From a virus: a DNA stretch of 46,743 nt. Positions 1 to 8,506 of this stretch are shown here, piece by piece. Within the stretch, counting starts at the first letter, position 1; each line of letters opens with the position of its first letter. The translations under genes were made by a program, and so were the position numbers. The DNA lies in the IMG/VR virus record IMGVR_UViG_3300009155_000088, positions 1-46,743 of that record, one strand, 5' to 3'. Under the pieces are notes generated by a model. It was not told the DNA's origin, made no database searches, and saw nothing but the letters and a program-made list of their open reading frames with translations.

Positions 1-33
1 ACTATAGGTTGTATTCCATGTCAAGCATATTTT

Positions 34-49
34 TTATCGGTTACGATAA
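34..49. repeat. Dispersed palindrome copy 1
   Basis: TTATCGGTTACGATAA, perfect 6-bp arms. It spans the stop codon of the leftward gene to its right, which therefore ends Leu-Ser-stop. Confidence 0.95.
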
Positions 50-418
50 CCAGTTCAATTCAACCTGCTCAACTTCACCTTTCGACCACTCATACATTTT
101 GTCATTGAGTAAGTCCCAGATTTCATTGGCATCTTCTTCATTCTCGCATTGAAAGATTGAGCGACGTTCTCCGATACCTTTTTTGGCAATGATAACATCT
201 GATTGGACTACAGTATTACTGTCTGCACCTGTCGCGGCCATGATTGCGGTGCTATTAGTTCTGATTGCCATGACAAGAATACCATCATCACTTTCGTAGG
301 TAGCCATGAAAGGAGTGCCTAAAGCTGTGGCTAAAGACATATTTGTGACCATGACTGTTTGCCTTACTCCGGCAAGTAATTTTTCTGCTTTGTCTTTGAT
401 GTTGTTAGTGTTATCCAT
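41..418 (-). CDS. Hypothetical small phage protein (125 aa)
   Basis: I do not recognise this protein. It is soluble, with no signal peptide or membrane segment, and has a charged C-terminal half. I start it at the ATG encoding MDNTNN rather than an in-frame TTG two codons upstream. A good leftward promoter ends a few bases before this ATG, so its mRNA would be almost leaderless. Its stop codon lies inside a copy of the dispersed palindrome. It is divergent from the XRE-type regulator, and the 60-bp gap between them carries a perfect inverted repeat, so the pair is probably co-regulated. An early-expressed accessory function is an inference from position only. Confidence 0.75.
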   Translation of the reverse strand: MDNTNNIKDKAEKLLAGVRQTVMVTNMSLATALGTPFMATYESDDGILVMAIRTNSTAIMAATGADSNTVVQSDVIIAKKGIGERRSIFQCENEEDANEIWDLLNDKMYEWSKGEVEQVELNWLS

Positions 419-426
419 AAGCAATT

Positions 427-455
427 ATAGTAACAAAAAAGTATTGACTTGTCAA
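427..455 (-). promoter_or_regulatory. Leftward sigma70-like promoter
   Basis: TTGACA (450-455, complement), a 17-bp spacer and TACTAT (427-432); TATAAT overlaps at 424-429. The -35 box has the context CTATTGACA shared with other promoters here. The predicted start is within a few bases of the ATG of the 125-aa gene. Confidence 0.6.
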
Positions 456-457
456 TA
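442..457. promoter_or_regulatory. Inverted repeat in the divergent regulator intergenic
   Basis: TATTGACTTGTCAATA: perfect 7-bp arms around TT. It covers the -35 box of the leftward promoter, a classic place for an operator. It differs from the dispersed palindrome, so it may be a separate, perhaps autoregulatory, site for the adjacent XRE protein (inference). Confidence 0.55.
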
Positions 458-481
458 GTCTTGGTTTATTTTTTTGTGCAA

Positions 482-811
482 ATGAAACATCCATTAGAAA
501 CTGCTTATGAATCTTGCATGAGTGCTTACGAGCAATCGCGCACGATTCGTTCTCTTGGACGAAAAACATTCGCCAGCCAGCTTCGTGAAACAAGGAGATT
601 GTTGAAATTGACTGTCAGGGAACTTGGAGATAAGATCGGCGTTACTGGATCTTTGGTCAACCAGATCGAAGTAAACTCGAAGAGTATCCTAAAGAAAGAA
701 CAAGTAGATAAAGTAATTGGATTATGCTACAAAGAAAAACGCCCTTACAGAAAACAGGATTCAAAAAGCGAGGGGGAAAACTTAGATCAGTCTCCAACTC
801 CCGAAGAGTAA
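482..811 (+). CDS. XRE-family helix-turn-helix regulator (109 aa)
   Basis: Small DNA-binding protein. The segment from FASQLRETRR to VIGLC carries the XRE/Cro-CI pattern: a first helix, then LTVRELGDKIGVTGSLVNQIE as turn and recognition helix, then a closing helix. I choose the ATG at MKHPLE; an in-frame TTG 11 codons upstream lies inside the inverted repeat and is unlikely. The C-terminal tail is charged and overlaps the next gene by 88 bp in another frame. No peptidase (LexA/CI) domain is present, so it is a short Cro-like or immunity-like regulator. It is one candidate to bind the dispersed palindrome or the inverted repeat just upstream; neither is proven. Confidence 0.75.
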   Translation: MKHPLETAYESCMSAYEQSRTIRSLGRKTFASQLRETRRLLKLTVRELGDKIGVTGSLVNQIEVNSKSILKKEQVDKVIGLCYKEKRPYRKQDSKSEGENLDQSPTPEE

Positions 812-1038
812 AGAATGGCGACTACGAAAAAGCCAAAGCAGAATACTTTGAAGAAAAAAACTACCAATGTGAGATATGTAATGGGCAGGGAACAGACCTT
901 CACCATAAGAAAGGAAGGGGCAAGTTCCTATGTGAGAAGTCCTCATTCATGGTTCTTTGCCGTCCCTGCCACAATAAATGCCACCACGAAGTAGGATGGG
1001 CAAGAGAGAATGGATATATAATTTATGACTACAAATAA
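724..1038 (+). CDS. HNH-type zinc-binding nuclease-like protein (104 aa)
   Basis: The core reads CEIC, then DLHHKKGRG, then LCRPCHNKCHHEV: two CxxC zinc knuckles flanking a His-His metal motif, as in small phage HNH proteins. The N-terminus (LQRKTPLQKTGFKKRGGKL) matches the basic lead typical of phage HNH proteins, which supports the ATG used even though it lies 88 bp inside the XRE gene. There is no other in-frame ATG before the zinc domain. HNH proteins of this size nick or cut DNA in packaging, recombination or homing. Close to TerL, a packaging role is conceivable but unproven. Confidence 0.75.
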   Translation: MLQRKTPLQKTGFKKRGGKLRSVSNSRRVKNGDYEKAKAEYFEEKNYQCEICNGQGTDLHHKKGRGKFLCEKSSFMVLCRPCHNKCHHEVGWARENGYIIYDYK

Positions 1039-1252
1039 TACATTTGAATCTCGCATAATCTGCGAGGGAACCGAAGTAAGTGAAAGCCCAACAAAGATTT
1101 TGTTTGGTCAAAGGTTCAACCAATGCTGGGTAAGGAAAAGTGATATTCGCGTGAAAGAAACTCTTGGATTCCTTGACGGAGAGAAAATGATACGTATTGT
1201 AGTTCCAGAAGAGGTAGCGAATACTTTGGAACTTGAAGGTATTTTAGATTGA
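1025..1252 (+). CDS. Hypothetical small protein (75 aa)
   Basis: Overlaps the HNH gene by 14 bp, so it is probably translationally coupled to it. The sequence (MTTNNTFESR to LELEGILD) looks like a compact beta-rich soluble domain with a central CWVRKSDIRV stretch. I recognise no family. It is the last gene of the short rightward cluster and is followed by a structured, terminator-like region. Confidence 0.6.
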   Translation: MTTNNTFESRIICEGTEVSESPTKILFGQRFNQCWVRKSDIRVKETLGFLDGEKMIRIVVPEEVANTLELEGILD

Positions 1253-1271
1253 TCTTTTACATTTTAGCTGA

Positions 1272-1425
1272 ACTGGGGGAAATGGGGCTTCATGCCCTGT
1301 CCTGTAATTGCGTAGCAAGACAAAGGCTTACCCCAGTGCGGCTTAATTTATATGGTCGGCGGCTGAGAAATAACTATGCTGGAAATATTCGGGGTAGTTT
1401 CAATAATGCCGAGTTAACCCGGCCA
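1272..1425 (+). terminator. Structured 3' region with terminator-like end
   Basis: Two folded blocks fill the convergent gap between the regulator cluster and TerL. Block 1: ACTGGGG (1272-1278) pairs with CCCCAGT (1331-1337) and encloses small GGGC/GCCC and TTGC/GCAA hairpins. Block 2: TGGTCGG (1353-1359) pairs with CCGGCCA (1419-1425), encloses CGGC/GCCG and AACTA/TAGTT, and is followed by five T. I read it as a rightward terminator with extra structure; a small processed RNA is possible. Confidence 0.45.
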
Positions 1426-1430
1426 CCTTT

Positions 1431-3281
1431 TTACCAATCTCCGTTATCGTCTGATCCGTAGTCATCGTCTGGAGTGGTATCAATTGATACTTCATCCCGC
1501 GCCCAGAATCTGTTAGTTGGAACTGGTTTATCGTTTCCGATAAAAATCAATCCATTACGCCGCGCCATTTCTAGTGCGTAGATTAAACTATCGCTCAAGT
1601 CAGGCGAGTATCCAGTTCTCCCTTTCAGTTCATCCTTAGTCTCAATGGCTATCTTCTTAGACTTAATGGTGTATCGACGAAGGCAGAGTTCCCGCGCCAA
1701 ATCTGATGCAGGATCAATACCAAATAAAACTCGACTCTTGAAGGCGTGATAACAAGAGTAATAATATTCAGATACCAGTCTATCATAAACATCTTTACAT
1801 GGGCGTTTATCAACCTCTGCTGCAATTCGGTCAGTAGGTTTACCCATAGATGAGATAAGAGCGATTGCCGCACCCATAGAGTCAAAGCGTAGCCACTCAC
1901 GAATGATAGCCTGTCCAACTCGACCGCCATCACCAGACACGTCCATACCAAACTTAGAAGGCTGAACGCCAGCCGATCTACACAACCCAACAACTTCAGT
2001 AGCTAGTTGGATTTCAAACTCAGCAGCGGCATTAGCGGATAGTTGGATTACCTTTTGACTTTCCAACCACATAACACGATTGCGAGTGCCACGGACAAAA
2101 CCTAGTTTAGCAATAGTAAGAACGCATCGGTCACCACCAATTGTAAATGCGGTATCAAAGCCTGCAACTTTAGTAAAGCCTTCAGAATCCCAAAGCGGTT
2201 CTTCGTTAGTATCGGCGTTACGAATCAAATCAGCGGTAATAATTGTCTGAGCAAATCCAGATTTTGGCCACCAACCAATAGCGTTACGAACATAGTCAAT
2301 AGCGTTCTCATCTCCGTAACATTGTTTTAGCATCATCTGCTGCATCCTTCGATCCATTAGAAACGGAAATGGAGAAGGTTCGTTAGCAGGCGCGGCGAAG
2401 TTAGGGCTACGCATACCATTGTAAAACAAACAAACTCCAGTCTCAGTCTCCCACTTATCCATGTCTGGAGAAACAGAATCAAAGTTAGAAGAACCTTTAG
2501 GCATTGCCCAACGAGTGTGGGGGTTGTCGCCTGCTGATGGGTTTCCAATGCCAATAAATGTAACGTCTTTGTTTGCAGATAAGTTTACCCTAGCGGTGAT
2601 TGCTCCCAATTCCATTTCGGGCAACTCATCAAGTGCAAGACGAACCCGGTCATTTTTACGACCACGGGTAGTATCAATAGCTTTCTGACCTTCGTTACCT
2701 GATTGAAACGCTAGAGCTTTTATCGCATTACGATAATCTTTATCCTCATCATTAGACGCGCCACCCCAAACAATCATGTGGCGATAGTCAATTAACTTGC
2801 CAAATTGAACGCGAGCGCACTTCCACAATTTAGAAATGATACCCCAAATACGATCTTCGGATGCTCCAAGAGTTGTAGTAGCCACCCATGAAGAAGTGCA
2901 ATGCGGTGCAGCACACCAATCAAGGTAGATCCAAAGTCCTACTGGAAATGACTTACCCATCGAAGCAGCACCTGCTAAACAAATGTCTTGATTATTGCAA
3001 AGTTCTTCAAGTGTTCTAAGCAATTGTGTGTTTGTGTATTTTCCGTTAACAATAGAAACTTCAGTAGGCCATTGAAGTTTAACTGCATTTATGAAGTGTT
3101 CGTGTGGTGAGAGTAACTTAAAATCTGAAAGATTTATATTTTGTTTGTTACATAGGTTTTTACCATACTCGCCTCGGCTTATAGAGTAGCAGTATAACTC
3201 GATACCAAGATCATCCATGTTTTCTCCGAACTGAATACCATAGCGACGAACACCTTTGTTTGAAGAAAAAACTCTTGACAT
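1431..3281 (-). CDS. terL: Terminase large subunit (616 aa)
   Basis: DNA-packaging motor and nuclease. The ATPase half has a Walker A GAASMGKS at about residues 104-111 and a Walker B VRLALDEL with the Asp-Glu pair near 218-219. The RNase H-like nuclease half has acidic residues in VAGFDTAFT (near 376), FGMDVSGDGG (near 447) and SPDLSDSLIYA (near 561 and 564). Length is normal for TerL. The gene is on the opposite strand from the portal that normally follows it, and is divergent from the rightward structural block. Near its 3' end a copy of the dispersed palindrome encodes Ile-Gly-Asn-Asp. The probable small subunit is far away, at about 44 kb. Confidence 0.93.
   Translation of the reverse strand: MSRVFSSNKGVRRYGIQFGENMDDLGIELYCYSISRGEYGKNLCNKQNINLSDFKLLSPHEHFINAVKLQWPTEVSIVNGKYTNTQLLRTLEELCNNQDICLAGAASMGKSFPVGLWIYLDWCAAPHCTSSWVATTTLGASEDRIWGIISKLWKCARVQFGKLIDYRHMIVWGGASNDEDKDYRNAIKALAFQSGNEGQKAIDTTRGRKNDRVRLALDELPEMELGAITARVNLSANKDVTFIGIGNPSAGDNPHTRWAMPKGSSNFDSVSPDMDKWETETGVCLFYNGMRSPNFAAPANEPSPFPFLMDRRMQQMMLKQCYGDENAIDYVRNAIGWWPKSGFAQTIITADLIRNADTNEEPLWDSEGFTKVAGFDTAFTIGGDRCVLTIAKLGFVRGTRNRVMWLESQKVIQLSANAAAEFEIQLATEVVGLCRSAGVQPSKFGMDVSGDGGRVGQAIIREWLRFDSMGAAIALISSMGKPTDRIAAEVDKRPCKDVYDRLVSEYYYSCYHAFKSRVLFGIDPASDLARELCLRRYTIKSKKIAIETKDELKGRTGYSPDLSDSLIYALEMARRNGLIFIGNDKPVPTNRFWARDEVSIDTTPDDDYGSDDNGDW
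1528..1543. repeat. Dispersed palindrome copy 2 (in TerL)
   Basis: TTATCGTTTCCGATAA inside the terL reading frame, read as Ile-Gly-Asn-Asp on the coding strand. Confidence 0.95.
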
Positions 3282-3317
3282 ATCAATAAGAAAGTATATT
3301 TTCGGGCGAAAGGCAAG

Positions 3318-3695
3318 ATGAAACTGAAAAACAAAAATCTCGCACCTGTCGGCGGGTGGTACTGGAAATATGAGATCAAGCGTGATAATCTTACGTTTCC
3401 AGCAATTGTTTACGGAAGCACTTGGAATAGTTTAATGCAGAACATCGAAAAAGATTATCGCTCAAATGGAATAGAGCTTCCGATTAACATTGAACAAATG
3501 GTCGAAGATCAAACTTGCCAACGCCAACCTAGTGATCGTTGTTGGTATAGTGATGGACTTGGAGATAAGATTGCTCAAGCCATTCATACTGTAGCTGCGG
3601 TTACTGATAAAGTTTTAGGAACTCAACTTGAAAATAAGGCTCGCGGATGTTCTTCTTGCAATCGGAGGAGGAATACGCTCAACTCATTATCGTAA
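3318..3695 (+). CDS. Hypothetical protein with C-terminal CxxC (125 aa)
   Basis: First gene of the rightward structural block, 36 bp from the divergent terL start. The C-terminus GCSSCNRRRNTLN resembles tails of small phage proteins encoded beside packaging genes, with a CxxC followed by a basic run. The middle is helical with an amphipathic stretch (DKIAQAIHTVAAVTDKVLG). The stop codon falls inside a copy of the dispersed palindrome, so the protein ends Leu-Ser. No function can be named; position suggests a head or packaging role. Confidence 0.65.
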   Translation: MKLKNKNLAPVGGWYWKYEIKRDNLTFPAIVYGSTWNSLMQNIEKDYRSNGIELPINIEQMVEDQTCQRQPSDRCWYSDGLGDKIAQAIHTVAAVTDKVLGTQLENKARGCSSCNRRRNTLNSLS

Positions 3696-3702
3696 ACGAT
3701 AA
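3687..3702. repeat. Dispersed palindrome copy 3
   Basis: TTATCGTAAACGATAA. Supplies the stop codon (TTA-TCG-TAA) of the preceding gene and ends 11 bp before the portal ATG. Confidence 0.95.
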
Positions 3703-3713
3703 AAATAAACATT

Positions 3714-6191
3714 ATGTCTTTAAGCATCGGCAATGATAATTTCAGTTTAGCCACTCTTGATCAAGACGGCAAGCCACCAGAAACAAGAATAAACAACGCT
3801 TCTCATGCGTGGAACATAGCAAATAATCTTAGGTTAGCGAACATTGGGCGCGAGAACAAGCGTATCCGTATTTATAAAGCGTATAAAATGTTCCCACCGA
3901 CAGGTTACAGCAAACTTGCTGAGAAGCGTTTACCTTGGCAATCTGACGTAAACTACGGACAACTTGGATTCATCGTTGATAACCAAAAATCTAGCTACTA
4001 CGATGTCATTACTGAGCGTCAGGCTTGCTGCACGATTAAGACTAAATCTGGAAACGAAAAAGAACGACTGGTTAATTCTGAGAACATTTCAATTGCATTC
4101 GACCAAGCACTTCGTGAATGGCCGGGTTATCTATATAACACCGAACAAGACTTGGAAGAAATGCTGTTGTACGGAAAGGGTGTCGGAATGTGGGATAGCC
4201 CACTTGGATGGATGCCAGAACACGTTTTTCTTTCTGACCTCCTATTTCCAGATGATATTCGAATTGATTTCTGCAACCTTGAAGAATTTGTCCGTCGCGT
4301 TCGTTTGACTCCATACGAATTGTACAAGAAGATTGAGAATCGTGCAGCGGCAGAAGCGATGGGTTGGAATGTTGATGCGGCTATTGATGCTATCCGATTC
4401 CATCGTGCATTCAGCAACAATCGTAAAACCCGTGAAGACTTCTTCCGAACAATCAGCGAGGCAGGGTTTAACTGGTCATTGTCGGTGAATCAAAAGATTG
4501 ACCTATACGAAGTTTACTGGAGAGAATTTGATGGCAAGATCAGCAAAGCAATCATCCTTCAAGACTACCAACCAATTTCGGACTATATCAACTCCAACAT
4601 CAAAGGTGCTGGCAAAATCAGCGACGATGACATCAGAACTCAGCATGGGTTCATGATGCTTAAGGTTGGACTATTCAACTCATGGGATGAGATCATGTAT
4701 ATGCTTACTGATTCGGTAGGCAGCGGACTATTCCAAGACATCAAGAGCCAAGCAGAATCGGCGTTCGTGGCTTGCCGTCAGTATGACTTCACGATGAACT
4801 CATTAGTTGATGCTGTTCGCCTCAACTCAATGCTTATGATTGAAGGTCAAGGGCCAGACGCAACTAAGATGTTGAAGCAAATGGAATGGTTGCCAATCAG
4901 CGTTATGCCAGATGGTGCTAAGTTCATTCAGAACCGATTCCAACTTCCAGTAGGAGAAAGCATGAGCTTCATGCAATTCTTCATGGGAGATATGTATAGG
5001 GGCATGGGTCAGTATCGCATCAATGCTCCGACTGCTGGAGGCAAGCAAAGGACAAAAGGTGAAGCAGAGTTGGATGCCGCTGAGTCAGCTAAACTATCTG
5101 GAACTCAGATTCGTCGCTTCAACGAATGCCAAACGTTGTACTTTAAACAGCTTTACAAACGATTTGTAAACGCCAAATCCAGCGATGATGGATATGAGTA
5201 TGTTAAGAAGTTCTATGAGATCCTTGAAGAACTTGGAACTCCTAAAGAGGCAGCCGCTTGGAAGAACATTACAAGCGTTCGCTCTAACCTTATCAATGGC
5301 GCGGGAAGCCCATCATTTAAACTAATCACAGCAGAGAAGTTGCTCAACATAACATCAATTACTCCAGCAAACGAAGGTCAGGAAAACGCAGTTAAGGATG
5401 CAATTGCAGCACTTGCTGGCAGAGATAACGTAGCTCGTTATCGGAATACCAAGGTTAGCAAGATTGATGATACTGCTCGAATCATTGGATTTGAAAATGC
5501 CGGGATGACAGATGCTTTCGTGAATCCAGCAAACTTCCCAGTATTGCCAACTGATCCGCATATCGAACACGTTCAAGGTCACTTCCAAGACTTGGGAATG
5601 CAGTTGCAGATGAATATGCAGGCAATCCAGCAAGGTCAACCTAAGCTGGAAGACCTGTCACTAGCAGTCCGCTCGATCCAGTTCAAGGGTGGTCACATCA
5701 TGGCACACGTTGAGTACATCAGCAAAGACGAATCCAAGCAGGACTTCTTGAAGCAATTTATGCAAGGAATGAACGAGGTTCAAGGTATGGCCGACGAACT
5801 TCAACAAGTTTACGTCCAAATGGCTGAAGCTGAAGCTCAAAAATCCGGTCAACCTAACTCTGAAGAAGATATCAAACTCCAATACCTCGCCGCCAAGTCT
5901 GGTATCGAAATCGACACCAAGAAGAAACTCGCCGACATCTCAATTGGCAAGGCTTCTATCAGTCACGCTCAACGCACCGAACAGCGTAAAGAACAGGGCA
6001 TCACTCAACTCGCACTTCAGAAGGCTAAAGCTCGCGCTGAGATTCAGAAGGAGAAATCCAAGCAAGCAGCAATGCAGGGTGAAGCTCCAGAGATGGAAGA
6101 GCCAGAGGAAATGAAAACCGAAGAGGTTGAGACTCCAGAAGTAACTGAAGAAGTTGAGATGGAAGTAGAGGAGCCACCACCAGCAATATGA
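3714..6191 (+). CDS. Portal protein (825 aa)
   Basis: Large portal, the dodecameric head vertex through which DNA passes. The assignment rests on size, position (next to terL, before scaffold and capsid) and texture: an N-terminal wing/clip with EKRLPWQSDVNYGQ, an aromatic-rich core (EVYWREFDG, FMQFFMGDMYRGMGQYR), an alpha-helical barrel rich in Gln and Met (LGMQLQMNMQAIQQGQ) and a very acidic Glu/Pro/Val tail over the last 40 residues. Long helical barrels are typical of podovirus portals. Its stop overlaps the next ATG (ATGA), so translation is coupled. A palindrome lies just before the start; no Shine-Dalgarno is visible. Confidence 0.8.
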   Translation: MSLSIGNDNFSLATLDQDGKPPETRINNASHAWNIANNLRLANIGRENKRIRIYKAYKMFPPTGYSKLAEKRLPWQSDVNYGQLGFIVDNQKSSYYDVITERQACCTIKTKSGNEKERLVNSENISIAFDQALREWPGYLYNTEQDLEEMLLYGKGVGMWDSPLGWMPEHVFLSDLLFPDDIRIDFCNLEEFVRRVRLTPYELYKKIENRAAAEAMGWNVDAAIDAIRFHRAFSNNRKTREDFFRTISEAGFNWSLSVNQKIDLYEVYWREFDGKISKAIILQDYQPISDYINSNIKGAGKISDDDIRTQHGFMMLKVGLFNSWDEIMYMLTDSVGSGLFQDIKSQAESAFVACRQYDFTMNSLVDAVRLNSMLMIEGQGPDATKMLKQMEWLPISVMPDGAKFIQNRFQLPVGESMSFMQFFMGDMYRGMGQYRINAPTAGGKQRTKGEAELDAAESAKLSGTQIRRFNECQTLYFKQLYKRFVNAKSSDDGYEYVKKFYEILEELGTPKEAAAWKNITSVRSNLINGAGSPSFKLITAEKLLNITSITPANEGQENAVKDAIAALAGRDNVARYRNTKVSKIDDTARIIGFENAGMTDAFVNPANFPVLPTDPHIEHVQGHFQDLGMQLQMNMQAIQQGQPKLEDLSLAVRSIQFKGGHIMAHVEYISKDESKQDFLKQFMQGMNEVQGMADELQQVYVQMAEAEAQKSGQPNSEEDIKLQYLAAKSGIEIDTKKKLADISIGKASISHAQRTEQRKEQGITQLALQKAKARAEIQKEKSKQAAMQGEAPEMEEPEEMKTEEVETPEVTEEVEMEVEEPPPAI

Positions 6192-6952
6192 ACGGGAACA
6201 ATCTTCGGCCAGATAATACAGTAAAGGGAATGGGATTTCTTGGAGCTATTCCAAGACTTGATAATCCTAAAGATAGTTCTACAGAATTGTCTATTGGAAT
6301 TGATTGGGGAACAGGAGAAAAACTTATTCCTACGATGGTTCCAACACTTGATGACAATGAATTGAAATATCTTCTTTCGACTTCAGCGGATAAATTAAAC
6401 ACTGTAAATCCAGATTTAAATAAATCTATTACACGAAAGGCGGTTGAGTTTGCAAAACAGAGAGAATCACAAGGACTTCCATTTTTTGCACAACCAGATG
6501 AATCCCCTACAGAAGCAAGAAAAACAACAAAATCAATTTTAGGGTATCCAATTGTAGAACCGGATGAAGGGCTTTTGAAATGGTTCAAAGAAAACCCACA
6601 AACAACAGGAATGCAATGGGGGGCAGGGAAAAATGATTCATCGAAAGATATTCCTCGTTCAATTGTTCTAAATCCGTTTAGCAAGTTAAGCAACGAAGAG
6701 CAAATGGCAGTAGCTAAAAACGAAGCTATTAGGAACTTTATTGATGAAAAAAACATCATACCAAAATTCAACCTCACTCCAGAACAAGAAAAAGCATTTG
6801 CTGGAACTCAATACGGAAAGATTCAAGACAAGACTCCACTAAAGCAAAGCGTATTAGCTCGTATCCTTACAGGAGATGAATCTGCCGGAACAATAACTCC
6901 AATGCAAAAGCGTTGGGCTGACTGGCTAAAAACACAACTACCAAAAGAATGA
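6188..6952 (+). CDS. Hypothetical structural-cluster protein (254 aa)
   Basis: Coupled to the portal (ATGA overlap) and to the next gene (ATGA overlap). It contains the segment LIPTMVPTLDDNELKYLLS, a pattern often seen in phage proteins near portals that have no assigned role. The rest is polar, with KNDSSKDIPRS and a Trp-rich C-terminus (MQKRWADWLKTQLPKE). No catalytic motif, signal peptide or membrane span. Probably a minor virion or assembly protein. Confidence 0.65.
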   Translation: MNGNNLRPDNTVKGMGFLGAIPRLDNPKDSSTELSIGIDWGTGEKLIPTMVPTLDDNELKYLLSTSADKLNTVNPDLNKSITRKAVEFAKQRESQGLPFFAQPDESPTEARKTTKSILGYPIVEPDEGLLKWFKENPQTTGMQWGAGKNDSSKDIPRSIVLNPFSKLSNEEQMAVAKNEAIRNFIDEKNIIPKFNLTPEQEKAFAGTQYGKIQDKTPLKQSVLARILTGDESAGTITPMQKRWADWLKTQLPKE

Positions 6953-7194
6953 CAACAGAAAAAGTAAAATCCCTATGCGCGGCGATAACATCACACGAAG
7001 ACTGGAACAAACTACAGGCGTATTTACTACTTAACGTAAACCCACCAGAAGGAGTAACCACGCTTATCCATGCAATCAAAACTATTGAAGCTATTGGAAC
7101 AGAAGAGCAGGGAGCATTCAAAAAAACAAAAGTTGCTGGAAAGCATAAAGAGCCAGCGGACATCACTGTTGACCCAGACCTTGACGAAGGATAA
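6949..7194 (+). CDS. Hypothetical small protein (81 aa)
   Basis: Overlaps the previous gene by four bases and precedes the scaffold by three. The N-terminal 55 residues look like a helical bundle (HEDWNKLQAYLLLNVNPPEG); the tail is basic then acidic. Not recognised. Tight packing in the head cluster suggests a head-assembly accessory. Confidence 0.6.
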   Translation: MTTEKVKSLCAAITSHEDWNKLQAYLLLNVNPPEGVTTLIHAIKTIEAIGTEEQGAFKKTKVAGKHKEPADITVDPDLDEG

Positions 7195-7197
7195 TTT

Positions 7198-8484
7198 ATG
7201 GAAAACACCAACGACACAGCAAGCGTAATTGCGGAACTAAAGTCTAAACCTCAAGTTCCAATTAAAGGCAATACATCTGACTTCCTTAAAAAGTTCAGTA
7301 AACAGCAAGCTGATGATGGCAAGCCAAGTGCTACCAATGTTGGCGACCCTAACCTTGGAATACCTAAATATAATGAAGAAGAACCACCAGAACCAGTGGC
7401 GGGAGTTACCGAAGCTGAAATCACATCTGACCGAACAGGAAAAAAGAAAGGCTTTGTTGAGCGACAAATCGAAGAGAACCGCAAGCTCAAAGAAGAACTT
7501 GAAAAGTACAAGAAAGACGAAATCCCCAAGTTTGAAACCAAAATCCAAGAACTTGAGCGATTGGTATCCGAGTCAAAATCAACGACTGAAACAAACCACT
7601 ACCAAGAACAGCTTAACAAAGCCAACCAAGAGAAGCTTGACGTTGAGCAACAACTATCAGAACAGATCAAAGAGCTTCGGGGTAAATTGGATTTTCACGA
7701 TATTACAAGCAATCCAGATTTCAAAAAAACTTACATTGATCCAATCAAAAGTGCCTACGATACTTCGAGACAATTGTTATCGAATGATCCAACTCTTCTT
7801 TCAACATTCTCCCGTGCTATCAATGCAAATGCCGCCATCTTCAGTGCAAGCTCCGAAGAGGATCGTAGAGCGGCAGAAACCGACCGCGACCAAGCGTTCG
7901 AGGAAATCACGAACTCACTCTCGCAATTCAAGCAGTACCAATTCGCGGAGCAAGTCAACAGCTTCATCAAAGCAACTCAGGGACATCACGCTGCTCTTGT
8001 CAACTTTGAAGAAACCAAGCAGAATATTATCCAAACCAGTAAGCAAAAAGAACAAGATGGACGGAATAAATATCTGAACCAATGGCGCGAAGGGTACAAA
8101 AATACACAACAAGAAATTGATAGGGCTACTGAAATACCAGATGTAGTTGCTGACTACATGAAGGAAAAAGGAATTAAGTATGACCTTTCCCGCGATGAGT
8201 CTATTGCTTTAGCTGCTACACAGCAGACTAACGAACAAGCATCGGTTGAGGATATGAATCGGCTGATTCACCAAGGCCGCGCATACCAGAAGATTCAAGC
8301 ACAATTGAAGGCATACCAAGAGATGGTCAAAGAGAAAGACGATTATATCGCGCAACTCAAGGGATCTTCCCGCATATCGTCAACGCCAAGTGCATCGGAT
8401 TCCCAGAAACCAAGAATGAGCATCAGTGAGGGACTTGCTAGTAAGTTAGCTCGTTTTTCTCCACAAGGTAGGGTGAGCGCATAA
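7198..8484 (+). CDS. Scaffolding protein (428 aa)
   Basis: Placed immediately before the major capsid gene, where tailed phages keep their scaffold. The composition fits: Gln, Glu and Lys rich, few aromatics, and a long heptad-like coiled coil from about residue 70 to 160 (RQIEENRKLKEELEKYKKDE, LEVLDVEQQL-like repeats). A flexible N-terminus is followed by a helical C-terminus (SISEGLASKLARFSPQGR) that would contact capsid. A strong terminator hairpin follows, separating it from the capsid transcription unit. Confidence 0.75.
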   Translation: MENTNDTASVIAELKSKPQVPIKGNTSDFLKKFSKQQADDGKPSATNVGDPNLGIPKYNEEEPPEPVAGVTEAEITSDRTGKKKGFVERQIEENRKLKEELEKYKKDEIPKFETKIQELERLVSESKSTTETNHYQEQLNKANQEKLDVEQQLSEQIKELRGKLDFHDITSNPDFKKTYIDPIKSAYDTSRQLLSNDPTLLSTFSRAINANAAIFSASSEEDRRAAETDRDQAFEEITNSLSQFKQYQFAEQVNSFIKATQGHHAALVNFEETKQNIIQTSKQKEQDGRNKYLNQWREGYKNTQQEIDRATEIPDVVADYMKEKGIKYDLSRDESIALAATQQTNEQASVEDMNRLIHQGRAYQKIQAQLKAYQEMVKEKDDYIAQLKGSSRISSTPSASDSQKPRMSISEGLASKLARFSPQGRVSA

Positions 8485-8506
8485 ACCCATCATTCTTGTT
8501 AGCTGG

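Noticed and set aside
2-28. An eight-codon leftward ORF just after palindrome copy 1
   Set aside because: Placed like other genes that follow a palindrome, but it stops after eight codons; kept only as a possible remnant.
1272-1337. A tRNA gene (7-bp acceptor-like stem with a D-arm-like hairpin)
   Set aside because: No T-arm, no proper anticodon arm and no CCA-compatible end; better described as general RNA structure.
1249-1461. A 70-codon frame starting at TTG after the third regulator-cluster gene
   Set aside because: Spans the structured terminator-like region, runs into terL, and has no plausible start or composition.
6025-6777. A 250-codon leftward frame over the portal end and next gene
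   Set aside because: Phe/Ser/Leu-rich shadow of coupled rightward genes; no domain or leader.
7313-8077. A 254-codon rightward frame inside the scaffold gene
   Set aside because: Ser/Lys/Thr-rich out-of-frame reading of a coiled-coil gene.
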